Shown piece by piece: positions 1 to 9,307 of a stretch of DNA of 64,000 nt. Within the stretch, counting starts at the first letter, position 1; the number at the start of each line of letters is the position of its first letter. Source of the DNA: Leptospira vanthielii serovar Holland str. Waz Holland = ATCC 700522 (GTDB taxonomy: Bacteria; Spirochaetota; Leptospiria; Leptospirales; Leptospiraceae); NCBI RefSeq assembly GCF_000332455.1, contig NZ_AOGY02000062.1, forward strand, positions 67,001-131,000, read 5' to 3'. The notes under the pieces were generated by a model. That model was not told where the DNA came from and did no database searches. It saw only the letters and a program-made list of their open reading frames with translations. The position numbers and the translations under genes are program-made.

Positions 1-1004
1 TTGTTGCGAATCTCTGCGTTTTTAGGAATTTTCCCGCCGGCTTGTTTGGAAGTTTTTAAACAATCGGAATAGTTATGAGTTTGAATGTAAACATTACACA
101 ACCCGACATAGGCGTTGGGATTTGTGTCAGAGAGTGAAATGGATTTTTTGAAACTCTCTTCACTTTCTTTGAGTTTTCCACCCAATAACTGAGCATTTCC
201 CAGAAAAGACCAAACAGAACCATTTTGTGGCTGTAACTCGGTGGCTTTTTTGAATTCAGAAGTTGCTTCTGCGTAATTCTTTTTTGCTAAAAAGTCATTC
301 CCGCGTTGGATGAGAGATGCAATCTTAGTGGAAAGTTTTGCATCTTTGGCTGTTTTTAATTCTGGATTGAGCTTTTCCGCTTTTGCGAAGTAAGCTTCCG
401 CTTCCTCATATCTTTTTAGTTCTAAACAAAGGTCCCCCAATTGGTTTAACAATTCGATAGGGTAAGGAAATTCCGTTTTAGTTTCCAAGGACTTTAGAAC
501 CACAAGGCTTTCTTGGTAACGAACCAAGTTTTTTAAAAGTAGGCCCGTTTTATAAGTATAGATGGTTTCTTCTGGTTTTAGTTGGCTTAGAGTTTGGTAA
601 GTAGAAAGTGCTTCTTCATTTTCTCCCAAAGTGGATTGAACCGTTCCAAGTCCAATGAGGAGTTTTTCATTTTTGGGTTCTAAGTTTTTGCCTTTTTCAT
701 AAGCAAGTTTTGCGTTTTCATAATCTCCTAACTGGTAATAGGAAGATCCAAGCAGAGAATAACCATCAATCAGTTCAAAAGTTTGGATGGAAGTCTTTGC
801 TTTTTCTAACGCAACATCTATGTTTCCTTTTTGAAATTCATTACTTCCTTCTGCGACAAGTTCCCTTGCTTCTTCAATTTTTTGGCGATCCGATACATCG
901 GATTTTTCAACCACGGAATCCTTTACGGAAACGGGTTTGAAGTCACGAGATTGGCAGCCGACAAAAAGAACGACGGTAAAAATTAAAAAACTAAGTTGTC
1001 TCAT
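1..1004 (-). CDS. TPR-repeat lipoprotein, C-terminus outside the window
   Basis: The frame opens at the ATG complementary to 1002-1004 and runs without a stop to base 1, so the C-terminus is missing. The product starts with a short signal peptide ending in a spirochaete-type lipobox (LFVGC), followed by helical repeats with TPR character, such as the YYQLGDYENAKLAYEKG and FLGNAQLLGGKLKESEESF segments. TPR lipoproteins usually act as periplasmic or outer-membrane scaffolds. The start overlaps the stop of the upstream PEGA gene in an ATGA, so the two are probably translationally coupled, and it is the last visible gene of the rsgA-FecR-PEGA-TPR run. The precise role is unknown. Confidence 0.85.
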   Translation of the reverse strand, partial: MRQLSFLIFTVVLFVGCQSRDFKPVSVKDSVVEKSDVSDRQKIEEARELVAEGSNEFQKGNIDVALEKAKTSIQTFELIDGYSLLGSSYYQLGDYENAKLAYEKGKNLEPKNEKLLIGLGTVQSTLGENEEALSTYQTLSQLKPEETIYTYKTGLLLKNLVRYQESLVVLKSLETKTEFPYPIELLNQLGDLCLELKRYEEAEAYFAKAEKLNPELKTAKDAKLSTKIASLIQRGNDFLAKKNYAEATSEFKKATELQPQNGSVWSFLGNAQLLGGKLKESEESFKKSISLSDTNPNAYVGLCNVYIQTHNYSDCLKTSKQAGGKIPKNAEIRN

Positions 1005-2614
1005 TTTTGGAGCCTTTCCTCAAACTTAACCATATCAGGATATCGTATTTTTAAACCTCGAAGAGGTGTGCCCGTTATAGGCGCGTTATGTGGAGTCAAA
1101 ACTCCCAAATTCCAAAAAGTTTCGAAATTCCATGGAAGTTCTTCCACGGTTTTATTTCCCAAAGACAACCGAATCATCTTCTTTTCAATGTCGGTAGAAA
1201 GTTTGATACTTCTGCCTTTGAGTTCATCCTCTTTATTCCAACGATACGAAGAACGAACAGGGGCTTCTTTTTCTTCCGCAGAAAACTTGATGATATGGAA
1301 GTCTGTTTTATCGACATAGATAAGAATGGCATTTTGATTGTGATCAGTAAAAGAAAGGCCAACCGCCCCATTCAAATCTTTCACAAGGTCTAACACAAGC
1401 TCAGCTTCTAGATAATCAGGAATGAGGTCTTCTGAATACACTCCATACCAGCCGGTAGGAAGGTCTTTGTTTTTGGCAAAGGTAAGTTTGCCAGGGAATG
1501 TGGCCGAAAAATTGGGAGAAGCCGATGTTAGGTTCCAAAATTCTTCTGATTCCCAGCCAACTCCATCCTCAAGAGAGATGGGTAAAGCAATGGACGTGAT
1601 TTGTTTTGGTCTAATTTTGATCCCCGCCTTTGCATATTCAAAGTGAGAATCTTTTTGAGTGCGGATGAACTGGATCGGATAACTTCCGTAAGGAACACCC
1701 GATTCCGCATATTGAGTTTTTCCTTTTTTCTGACCATCCACAACGATATCAAGACCTGCAGGAAAACTAGAAATGACAATGGTTCCTTGCGAAATATCAT
1801 CACTCCATTCTTGGAACACACGAGTGGTTTTCCCTGCTCGAATTAAGATGTTTCGTTTGACTGGATCTTTGCCCGGTTTTGCAAAGGAAAGGGTATGTTT
1901 GCCATTGATGAGTGGATAGGAAAGTAAAGGAGCTTTCCCCACTTCCACACCGTCCAAATAAATTGTGGTTCCGGGTGAGGTGGAAAACACCGAAGCATTT
2001 CCTCGCAAAGAGGAGGTAAAATAATTACGTAATTCATCATCCGATGGAGAAGAAACTTCTGCAAAATAAGCAGGAACACTTCCAGTCAATGGTTGGAGTT
2101 GTCTTTTGCCATGGAAAACATCAAATGATTTTAAAGATTTAACAACAGGTTCTTTTTCTTCTTGGTATACAAAAATCGCCTTTCCAAAGTTTTGCGACAA
2201 AACTGGATCTTTGTATTGGACTTCAATCGAATGTCTTTCGGCATTGCGAGTAAGCGAGAGTTCCAATACCAAATCTAAGTCGGAAACTTCGTTAAATTTT
2301 GTATCTGGATCTTTGGGAGCTTTTTTATATAACCCGAGTTTGTTGTGTGGGAAGAGGACTTTCTCTTCGAGTAATAACAGATCAGATTTAGAAAACCCCT
2401 CTGGAACTTGTTTCCAGAGGAGTGAAAAATGAGGAGTGGATTTATTTACCAGTCGTTCTTTGTAATCTCTGCCCGAAGGAAGGGGTTCCGACTCACCCGG
2501 TTCAGGAGTGATGAACTTAGGTTTTGTAAAACTTCGATTTAAAGTTTCGATCTTTGTGACCGAAGAACAATAACCGACTAAAAAACAAAGGACCGGTAAA
2601 TAAACATATCTCAT
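1001..2614 (-). CDS. PEGA-domain lipoprotein
   Basis: 537 residues. A signal peptide ends at a relaxed lipobox (LVGYC), predicting a lipid-anchored envelope protein. Two PEGA-like beta modules occur in the middle (TIYLDGVEVGKAPL and IVVDGQKKGKT), each with the typical small-loop 'x-DG-x-x-x-G-x-x-P/Y' turn. PEGA modules are found on surface proteins and are thought to bind cell-envelope components. The C-terminal third looks like an all-beta domain but I do not recognise it. Its start overlaps the FecR-domain gene stop (ATGA) and its stop overlaps the TPR gene start, so the three lipoprotein genes form one coupled unit and may act together. Confidence 0.85.
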   Translation of the reverse strand: MRYVYLPVLCFLVGYCSSVTKIETLNRSFTKPKFITPEPGESEPLPSGRDYKERLVNKSTPHFSLLWKQVPEGFSKSDLLLLEEKVLFPHNKLGLYKKAPKDPDTKFNEVSDLDLVLELSLTRNAERHSIEVQYKDPVLSQNFGKAIFVYQEEKEPVVKSLKSFDVFHGKRQLQPLTGSVPAYFAEVSSPSDDELRNYFTSSLRGNASVFSTSPGTTIYLDGVEVGKAPLLSYPLINGKHTLSFAKPGKDPVKRNILIRAGKTTRVFQEWSDDISQGTIVISSFPAGLDIVVDGQKKGKTQYAESGVPYGSYPIQFIRTQKDSHFEYAKAGIKIRPKQITSIALPISLEDGVGWESEEFWNLTSASPNFSATFPGKLTFAKNKDLPTGWYGVYSEDLIPDYLEAELVLDLVKDLNGAVGLSFTDHNQNAILIYVDKTDFHIIKFSAEEKEAPVRSSYRWNKEDELKGRSIKLSTDIEKKMIRLSLGNKTVEELPWNFETFWNLGVLTPHNAPITGTPLRGLKIRYPDMVKFEERLQK

Positions 2615-3582
2615 TTCGTCTTATCAAAACTCTCTTTCGGTGCTAATTTTAGGGAATCTTTCTGAACATCTTTTTTGATGTATTTTGAATCTTCGATGGA
2701 CTTCGCAGTTGTGATGACTTCGTCTGATTTCGATTTAGTGATCTCACGATTTTTAGCTGCTTTTTCTAATTCTTCTACAGAAGATCCAATGTTTAGTTTT
2801 TGTAGTTCTTCGTTGTTGGTTCTTAGCTCATTTGCAAGAGACTCAAACTGTAACATCTTAGTATTTTCAAAAGCCAACATCTCTTTCATCTCTGTCAAAG
2901 ATTGTTTGTCCATTGGTTTGATCATTTTATCAGAAATTTTAGTATCATTCCCGACTTCAGCTGTTTTCTGTTTGTCGACAACGATTTCGTTTTCTGAGTT
3001 TGCTTTACGGATCGCAACCGCACCATCAAGGACCGTGTATTTCACGACACAGTTTCCAGAACCACAAGCTACGTTTCCACCTTTAGCTGATGGATTTTCC
3101 ACATTGGTTAGGAAGATCGTTCCACGTACACCCGCAATGGAAGTAGGAGTGACTACACTGAAAGATTCTGTTTTTCTTTCTTTGCGAAGAACAGTCACTA
3201 GTTTTCCGTATTGCATGTTCACTTCTGTTGCACGCGAACCGTCGTTTGCTGCAAACGCTTGGCTTACGCTAAGAGAAGTATTTTTGTTTAATTTCAAAAC
3301 TCCGTCTTCACCGACAAGGATTTCCACAGAACCGTTTTGGCCGGTAACGATGGTATCTTTGGAAGTTAAAACATCACCCAAATTAGGTTTCACTTGTCCA
3401 CTTTCGCGGATCACAACGACATCACCTTTTACAAAGGCAACGACGACGTTACTTTCTTGTTGGGACTTGTCTGTAACATTTGTTACAGTTTCCTTGGAAT
3501 CTTTTTGGCAAGCAACGAAAAATATGGCAAAAACTGCCACAAATCCCAATACTGACAACCGATTGATGATAACACGTTTCAT
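2611..3582 (-). CDS. FecR-domain lipoprotein
   Basis: 323 residues with an N-terminal signal peptide and lipobox (FFVAC). Residues ~45-200 match the FecR fold: a GDV start, repeated short beta strands, the VEILVGEDGVLKLNKNTSL pattern and the VVTPTSIAGVRGT signature. The C-terminal ~100 residues are charged and helical, probably coiled coil. In other bacteria FecR domains sense signals for ECF sigma factors, but in spirochaetes stand-alone FecR lipoproteins are common and their function is open. No sigma factor gene is adjacent. It lies 65 bases after rsgA and is coupled to the PEGA gene. Confidence 0.88.
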   Translation of the reverse strand: MKRVIINRLSVLGFVAVFAIFFVACQKDSKETVTNVTDKSQQESNVVVAFVKGDVVVIRESGQVKPNLGDVLTSKDTIVTGQNGSVEILVGEDGVLKLNKNTSLSVSQAFAANDGSRATEVNMQYGKLVTVLRKERKTESFSVVTPTSIAGVRGTIFLTNVENPSAKGGNVACGSGNCVVKYTVLDGAVAIRKANSENEIVVDKQKTAEVGNDTKISDKMIKPMDKQSLTEMKEMLAFENTKMLQFESLANELRTNNEELQKLNIGSSVEELEKAAKNREITKSKSDEVITTAKSIEDSKYIKKDVQKDSLKLAPKESFDKTK

Positions 3583-3647
3583 ATTCCTTCCTCCAGAAAT
3601 AACATTCTAATCATAGATAACAACTGAGGGCTTGGCAACTCTTTTCC

Positions 3648-4601
3648 CTAATGCCTTTTTGTGACAGATTTTGCCCAATGGTCTCGTCTTGTCACCCTGT
3701 GGGGGTTTTCTAGACTCTCGATCATGGACTCTAAACTTTTTTTTCGGGTTTCATCCATGGAATCGTTTAGGTATTTTCGCATAGAACATTCAGAACCCAG
3801 TTCACAGCAATAAGTTTCCTTACATGTTTCTTTAATCTTTCGTAATTCGGGAAAACTTTCCCAAAGTTCCACTGGTGTCATGTGTAGGATACCCCATTCT
3901 TTAACACCTGGGGAATCGATAAGAACAGTATTTCCTTCCAAAAACAGAGCAAAGGAATTGGTGGTGGTATGTTTTCCTTTTTTGGTGGACCCACTGACTA
4001 GGTTTGTTCTTTGGACTGTCTTCTTATGGAGATGATTCATGAGTGTGGACTTCCCTACTCCTGAATTTCCGCAAAGGAAAGTTCGTTTCCCGCGAATCCT
4101 CTCCCATAAAGGTAGGATAGATTCTTCCGAAAGAAGAGAGACAGTCATCACCTCATAACCTAACTCACGATAGTAAACTTCGCGTTCTTCGATTTCTTCC
4201 TCGGAGATGAGATCTTTTTTTGTAAAAATAATAAGAGGGGGAATTTGGGTATGGTAAGCGGCCGCAAGTAACCGATCGATAAATCCGGGTTTTGTTTCTG
4301 GATCTTTACAAGAAGCAAGGATGGCCAATTGGTCCAAGTTAGCACATAACACGTGACTATCGCCCCTATCACTCTTTCTTGTTAGGTAGTTCTTTCTTTC
4401 CATTCGTTCCGAGATGATCCATTCTTCCCCGGAAGTTTTTTCGGCAAGGACCATATCTCCGACAACAAAAGGATGGCGCTCTCCAGAATCCTTTAACCTC
4501 AGTTTGCCCTTAAGAACAGCGCGGGCATAACTTGTTCCTTCTGAATAAATTTCGTAATAGGCCCCGAAGATACGAGCGATTGTAAATAGTTCTTTACCCA
4601 A
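3648..4601 (-). CDS. rsgA: Small ribosomal subunit biogenesis GTPase RsgA
   Basis: 317 residues. RsgA is a circularly permuted GTPase that checks late 30S subunit maturation in the cytoplasm. The order is diagnostic: N-terminal OB-fold (residues ~8-70), G4 TKKD at 127-130, then the P-loop GNSGVGKST at 178-186, G3 DSPG at 229-232 and a C-terminal Cys-rich knuckle. The usual knuckle is C-x4-C-x-H-x5-C; here C260, C265, C266 and C272 are present but no histidine is at the expected place, so the metal site is altered. It is the first gene of the minus-strand run and is divergent from the histidine kinase at 4651, with 49 bases between the starts. Confidence 0.93.
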   Translation of the reverse strand: MGKELFTIARIFGAYYEIYSEGTSYARAVLKGKLRLKDSGERHPFVVGDMVLAEKTSGEEWIISERMERKNYLTRKSDRGDSHVLCANLDQLAILASCKDPETKPGFIDRLLAAAYHTQIPPLIIFTKKDLISEEEIEEREVYYRELGYEVMTVSLLSEESILPLWERIRGKRTFLCGNSGVGKSTLMNHLHKKTVQRTNLVSGSTKKGKHTTTNSFALFLEGNTVLIDSPGVKEWGILHMTPVELWESFPELRKIKETCKETYCCELGSECSMRKYLNDSMDETRKKSLESMIESLENPHRVTRRDHWAKSVTKRH

Positions 4602-4650
4602 GTGGATTCTTCATTAAAATAATCTAGTTCTTACATTCTATACAGATGAC

Positions 4651-6477
4651 ATGCAAACACAAGTTTTCTTTCCTTTTGGAATCATAATCCTTTCCTCTTT
4701 TGGCTGGTTTGTATTTGCTTATGCCTTAAGCAGCGCAGATTCCACAAAACCCTTCTCCCTTTTTGCATTTGCCTTAGGTCTTTTGACAGTTTCCCTTTTG
4801 TATTTTTTAAGGCGAAAAACAGAATCACAAACCACAGAAAAACCAAAAAAACGTGATGAACTCGTCCAAAACCTGTTTGCCTTAGAAAAATTCAAAGAAG
4901 AACTCATATCCTTCAATGACCCAGACCAAATCAGCGAAACCATAAGCCAATTTCTTGCCTCAAAGATCCCAGCTGACTTTGTACAAGTTTACACTTGGGA
5001 CGAAAGAGAGGGACAGTTTCGACCAAGGCCCTTTTTGGAATCACGAGACCAAAAGTTTTCGGAACTACCATCGATTCCTGTGTTTAATCCTTTTTTACTT
5101 TGGCTTTCCGAAAGAGAAGGAATTCATGTCAAAGAAAACTTCCTTCAGTTTGCCTCTCCCAACCACGAAAAAATAGCCAAACAAGCATTAGATTTTTTCA
5201 AAGAAACCAAATCAGAGTTAGTGGCCACACTTTCGATTAAGTCAAGCCTTGTTGGGTTTATCCTTCTTGGAAAACACAAAGAAGGAAAAATCTACGATAT
5301 AGAAGAAATCGAAATTATTTTAGAGATCCTAGCAGTATCTCTCATGTCGCTTTCCAATTCTATGATTTACCAACAGTTGTTAAATCTCACAGAGACCTTG
5401 GAAGCGAAAGTGCGAGAAAGAACCAAAGAATTAGAAGAAACCCAAGCCCATCTTGTGCAATCTGAAAAGATGGCTTCGCTTGGTGTGATGGTAGCAGGCA
5501 TTGCTCACGAAATCAATACACCAGCAGCAGTCATCAACGGGGCCGCTGACAACTTGGATGCAAACTTAGTGTTTGTTTTGTCTCACCTTGGGGACATTTC
5601 TTACCTCATCCAAAATCCCGACTTTCGTTCCATTTACTTAGACATTCTCTTTAGTTTTGTAAAAGAAGATCCCGCAGCAAAAATTGATCCCAAAGATAAA
5701 TTTAAATTAAAAAAAGAAACCAAGTTTCGATTCATCCAAGATGGAATTCCAGAAAATGATGCCTCGGATCTATCCACATTTCTTATCGATCATCATCTTT
5801 TGCATATGCAAGAAGAACTCTTGCGGATTTGGAAAACGGGTGGGAAAGAAACATTCGAGATGTTAAAGAATACTTTAAGCCTGCAAAGGAATATCAAAAA
5901 TATCAAATATGCGATTCGTAATATTGTTCGTATTGTCAAAGCACTGAAGTATTATTCTCACTTGGGGCAGGCATCCTATGCTGAATCCGACCTACACGAA
6001 GGTTTGGAAAACACACTTGTGATTATGCAAAACCAAATCAAACATGGAGTGGAAATTGAAAGGGTTTACGGAAGTATTCCACCAGTTCGTTGCAATATTG
6101 ACGAACTAAACCAGGTGTGGACAAACCTCATCACCAATGCCATCCATGCGATGAAAAAAATAGAACATCCAAAACTGACTATATCTTCCAGAAGAGTTGG
6201 GGAAGATTATGTACTCATCAGTTTTGAAGACAATGGGTCGGGAATTCCCACTGAGATCAAAGATAAAATCTGGGATCCATTTTTTACCACAAAAGACCAA
6301 GGAGAAGGAACAGGACTTGGTCTTGGGATTGTGAAAGGGATTATCGAAAAACACAAAGGTAGGATTGAAGTGGAATCAGCTCCAGGACGAACTTTGTTTA
6401 TGGTGTATCTACCGTTAGTTGGCCCTGGAGACGTCCCCAGTATCCCGAAAGAAATGTTCCGGGAAATTCGAGGTTAA
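4651..6477 (+). CDS. Membrane sensor histidine kinase with GAF-like domain
   Basis: 608 residues. Two N-terminal membrane helices (~5-27, ~35-53) are followed by a GAF-like region (~80-235) and a coiled coil (LEAKVRERTKELEETQ). The HisKA box GIAHEINTPAAV has an intact phospho-acceptor His near residue 286. The ATP-binding domain shows an N box (NLITNAIHAM), G1 (DNGSGIP) and G2 (GEGTGLGLGIV). The linker between HisKA and the ATPase domain is unusually long (~170 residues). No response regulator is adjacent, so the partner is elsewhere. The ATG has no Shine-Dalgarno, but a TATACA hexamer ends six bases before it, which fits a leaderless mRNA. Its stop shares the bases TTAA with the convergent desaturase stop. 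Confidence 0.92.
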   Translation: MQTQVFFPFGIIILSSFGWFVFAYALSSADSTKPFSLFAFALGLLTVSLLYFLRRKTESQTTEKPKKRDELVQNLFALEKFKEELISFNDPDQISETISQFLASKIPADFVQVYTWDEREGQFRPRPFLESRDQKFSELPSIPVFNPFLLWLSEREGIHVKENFLQFASPNHEKIAKQALDFFKETKSELVATLSIKSSLVGFILLGKHKEGKIYDIEEIEIILEILAVSLMSLSNSMIYQQLLNLTETLEAKVRERTKELEETQAHLVQSEKMASLGVMVAGIAHEINTPAAVINGAADNLDANLVFVLSHLGDISYLIQNPDFRSIYLDILFSFVKEDPAAKIDPKDKFKLKKETKFRFIQDGIPENDASDLSTFLIDHHLLHMQEELLRIWKTGGKETFEMLKNTLSLQRNIKNIKYAIRNIVRIVKALKYYSHLGQASYAESDLHEGLENTLVIMQNQIKHGVEIERVYGSIPPVRCNIDELNQVWTNLITNAIHAMKKIEHPKLTISSRRVGEDYVLISFEDNGSGIPTEIKDKIWDPFFTTKDQGEGTGLGLGIVKGIIEKHKGRIEVESAPGRTLFMVYLPLVGPGDVPSIPKEMFREIRG

Positions 6478-7580
6478 GAGAAAAGTGGCTGGCCGAGAAG
6501 TTTTTCCCAACTTGCTTTAGTTTGTTCAAAGTTCTTGCGTAAAACTCCGGCTTCTCTTTCATCTGAAGTTTGTTTTGCCTGTTTCCATTTTTGAAATTCT
6601 TGCAGGGCAGATTCACGTAAACTTGCGAGTTGCTCTTCCCAATGACGAAGTTTTTCCTCATTTGCATTCGCATACTTATGAAGTGTTTCTTTTTCTTTCA
6701 AAAACATAGTTTTTTGTAAGATTTTTTCTTCGGAAACGTTTTTTAAGTTATACGTAAGACCCAAATACGAAAGTCCCCTGATCATCCATTTGGATGGATC
6801 ATAATCAAACCAACGAATTCCGTTCCGATAGTCGGATTGGAACTCATGGTGGAAATTATGGAAACCTTCACCAAACGTAAAAAAGGCGATGATCCAATTA
6901 TCGCGAGCCGTTTGTTCTTTAGAAAAAGTTCGTTCTCCCCAAACATGGCAAGCACTGTTGATAAAAAATGTGAACTGATGGACAACAAAAAGCCGGAGGA
7001 ACCCTGCTACAAAAAATCCTTCTAAAAACGAACCCCATAACATCGTGATAAGGCCCGGAAGGATAAAACACATAAAGATAGCAATGGAATAAAAATGTTT
7101 ATGTTGCCAAAACACTAGCGGATCGTTTACTAAATCTTGCACCCCGTGTTGGACATACTTTCTTTTGCGAAACAACCAACCAATATGAGCAAACCAAAAT
7201 CCTTTTTTAATGGAATAAGGGTCTTTATCAGTATCTACAAATCGATGGTGGAGGCGGTGGTCTTCACTCCATTCGAGAGCAGTTGATTGGAAAGCAGCAG
7301 CTCCAAAAAGGAGTAACCAAAGTTTGACGGGGAATTTTGCTTCATAGGCTTTATGAGAGAAAAGTCTGTGATACCCAACTGTGATTCCCATTCCCGTTGC
7401 AAAAAAATAAAACACAAATAAGGCCCAAGTGCCGAGATGGATGGTATCATAAAGATAGAAGTAAAGAGTTCCAAAAATCCCCACCAAAGGAGATATGAGT
7501 AAAAATAGAGTCGTAACCCAATCGATGGGTTCTTCCGTTTTGATTTCAGCTTGTGTCGTCATAGAGATTTCCTGTTTCAT
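6474..7580 (-). CDS. Membrane fatty-acid (acyl-CoA) desaturase
   Basis: 368 residues. It is a di-iron membrane desaturase introducing a double bond (probably delta-9) into acyl chains. All three histidine boxes are present: HRLFSH at 71-76, HRLHH at 108-112 and HNFHH near 247, interleaved with about four membrane helices. The last ~80 residues form a charged, Lys/Glu-rich helical tail that is not part of the core fold. The start at 7580 is the longest option. The ATG at 7562 (M7) has a better-spaced AGGAA and may be the true start. The gene is convergent with the histidine kinase, and the two stops overlap. Confidence 0.9.
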   Translation of the reverse strand: MKQEISMTTQAEIKTEEPIDWVTTLFLLISPLVGIFGTLYFYLYDTIHLGTWALFVFYFFATGMGITVGYHRLFSHKAYEAKFPVKLWLLLFGAAAFQSTALEWSEDHRLHHRFVDTDKDPYSIKKGFWFAHIGWLFRKRKYVQHGVQDLVNDPLVFWQHKHFYSIAIFMCFILPGLITMLWGSFLEGFFVAGFLRLFVVHQFTFFINSACHVWGERTFSKEQTARDNWIIAFFTFGEGFHNFHHEFQSDYRNGIRWFDYDPSKWMIRGLSYLGLTYNLKNVSEEKILQKTMFLKEKETLHKYANANEEKLRHWEEQLASLRESALQEFQKWKQAKQTSDEREAGVLRKNFEQTKASWEKLLGQPLFS

Positions 7581-7621
7581 GGAATGAGAGTCCTAAACCG
7601 AGATTCCGGTTGCAAAAAAAT

Positions 7622-8755
7622 ATGAGTACAGTACGTTACAAGCCGGGTTTTTTAGAACAATGGGGGCGTCGTGTTCTCATCGCCATTGGCTCTCATTCTC
7701 GGAAACTCGAGGATTCTGGGAAAAGTTTTGCCTACCAATCACGCACTCTCCTTATTTGGGGCAGTTTTTGGTCTTTTTGGATTGGGTTTTTGCCTTCCAT
7801 AACCTTTGTGTATTTTTGTATTTACCTTCCCCCGCTATCCTTTTGGCCCCTGGATTCCCTCTCCTATCCTGCACTTTTAGGCTTTGTTTTCCTTTTGGTT
7901 TTGGCAACCGTGTTTGAATTTTATCTCCTCTTTCGATTGGGATTTTATCTTTCCTTTCGGATGGCAAAGTATGCTGACATTGAACTTGCTGAAGAACCAG
8001 AACTCATAACCCCCATTCCGGGAATGATGGCTCGTTTGGTTTTGGAAATTCCCGACCCAAGGATCCGATTGTATGGAATTGATCCTTACAAACACCTAAA
8101 TGAAAGGGCCTTATTCTTTCGCACAGCTTTGTATAAAAGTAAAGTTTTCCTTTCTAATATTTTCGCAAAACTTTTGTTAAAGGTTTTTCTGGGAAGGACG
8201 GGGCTTCGGTTTTTAATCGAATATATTTCAGGGCCTGTGACGGGAATTTGGGACAGTGTCACCACTTATATGATTTTGTATGAACTACGCAAACGAATCA
8301 TTACAAGAAAGTTGTCCAATGCGATGTTGTTAAAAATCAAATCAAAGGAACGCAGTAAAATCTTTATAGAATCATCTGTGCGAGCCGTGGCCCTGTCGAT
8401 TGTTTATACAAAAACATTCCACCCTAACTTTGAATATTTGCTTTTTGGACTCATTGGACTTTTGCCCGAGAGAGACAAACTCACAAATCTAGATGATTGG
8501 ACAGAGTTCGAACATTCCTTCCAAAATCTAACAACAGAAGAAAGAAAATGGCCAATTGCCATCTTTGCCCTTTGTTCCTCCTTTGACGGAACTTTAAACA
8601 AAGAAGAATTAGAGGCATTCCGAGAAATCACAGAAATTTCACCTACCTGGCTTCTCGACCGAGTGCGTATTTTAAGCGAAACCATTCGAAAAGGGGAACT
8701 TACGGAATCTTTACAATGGATGGAAAAAATCCTTCCCGAAGAATCCAATCGCTGA
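7622..8755 (+). CDS. Conserved leptospiral membrane protein, unknown function
   Basis: 377 residues from the ATG; the frame extends to a TTG at 7610. Two strong hydrophobic segments lie at ~45-75 and ~82-110, followed by a mainly hydrophilic, helical C-terminal half with an acidic stretch (SSFDGTLNKEELEAFREI) that resembles an EF-hand or TerB-like helix pair only superficially. I do not recognise a family with a known function. It is divergent from the desaturase gene and lies 36 bases before tpx, so it could share a transcript with tpx. No strong Shine-Dalgarno is visible before either start. Confidence 0.75.
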   Translation: MSTVRYKPGFLEQWGRRVLIAIGSHSRKLEDSGKSFAYQSRTLLIWGSFWSFWIGFLPSITFVYFCIYLPPLSFWPLDSLSYPALLGFVFLLVLATVFEFYLLFRLGFYLSFRMAKYADIELAEEPELITPIPGMMARLVLEIPDPRIRLYGIDPYKHLNERALFFRTALYKSKVFLSNIFAKLLLKVFLGRTGLRFLIEYISGPVTGIWDSVTTYMILYELRKRIITRKLSNAMLLKIKSKERSKIFIESSVRAVALSIVYTKTFHPNFEYLLFGLIGLLPERDKLTNLDDWTEFEHSFQNLTTEERKWPIAIFALCSSFDGTLNKEELEAFREITEISPTWLLDRVRILSETIRKGELTESLQWMEKILPEESNR

Positions 8756-8756
8756 A

Positions 8757-8772
8757 AGACTAGAATTAGTCT
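8757..8772. promoter_or_regulatory. Inverted repeat just upstream of tpx
   Basis: AGACTA (8757-8762), four-base spacer GAAT, then TAGTCT (8767-8772): perfect 6-base arms ending 20 bases before the tpx ATG. It could be an operator for peroxide control of tpx or a weak mRNA hairpin. It is not followed by a T run, so a terminator is unlikely. No binding protein is known to me for this motif. Confidence 0.35.
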
Positions 8773-8791
8773 AAATACAAAGGAGATAACA

Positions 8792-9307
8792 ATGGCACAA
8801 GTCACACTCAAAGGAAATCCAGTTCCACTCGAAGGAAACATTCCCAAACCAGGGGACAAAGCACCCGATTTCAGAGTCGCAAAACAAGATTTAGGTGACC
8901 TTACATTAAAAGACTTAGCAGGTAAGGTAAAAATTTTAGTAGCAGTTCCAAGTTTGGATACAGCGGTTTGTGCTTTGGAAACTAAAAAGTTCAATGAAAA
9001 AGTAGCCAAAGAAAATGGAATCACAACTCTCATTATCTCTGGCGACTTACCTTTTGCCATGAAACGTTTTTGTTCCACTGAAGGAATCGATTCCGAAAAT
9101 TTAATTACGGGATCGCAATTCAAAGATTTTTCTTTTTCTAAAAATTACGGCACTCATATCGCAGCCGGTCCACTCGCAGGACTTTCCGCACGAGCAGTCT
9201 TTGTTGTGGATAAAGACGATATCATTCGGTATACAGAACTTGTACCAGAAATCGGAAGTGAACCCAATTACGATACAGTTCTTGCGGAAGCTAAGAAACT
9301 GGTTTAG
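8792..9307 (+). CDS. tpx: Thiol peroxidase (Tpx)
   Basis: 171 residues, the usual Tpx length. It is an atypical 2-Cys peroxiredoxin reducing hydrogen peroxide and alkyl hydroperoxides with thioredoxin. The family signature around the peroxidatic cysteine is clear (PSLDTAVC, C60), and the resolving cysteine C94 is in RFCSTEGI, matching the C61/C95 spacing known in E. coli. The start has a good AAGGAG ribosome site. The 3' end overlaps the convergent YhaN-like gene by 17 bases. A small inverted repeat lies just upstream. Confidence 0.96.
   Translation: MAQVTLKGNPVPLEGNIPKPGDKAPDFRVAKQDLGDLTLKDLAGKVKILVAVPSLDTAVCALETKKFNEKVAKENGITTLIISGDLPFAMKRFCSTEGIDSENLITGSQFKDFSFSKNYGTHIAAGPLAGLSARAVFVVDKDDIIRYTELVPEIGSEPNYDTVLAEAKKLV

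Noticed and set aside
2675..3610. A 311-codon open frame on the plus strand opposite the FecR gene
   Set aside because: It mirrors the FecR codons, has no ribosome site or family match and is Ser/Thr-rich in the way antisense frames are here; FecR has a signal peptide and domain.
8404..9123. A 239-codon frame antisense to tpx and the preceding gene
   Set aside because: Crosses two well-supported genes, no recognisable protein and no start signals.
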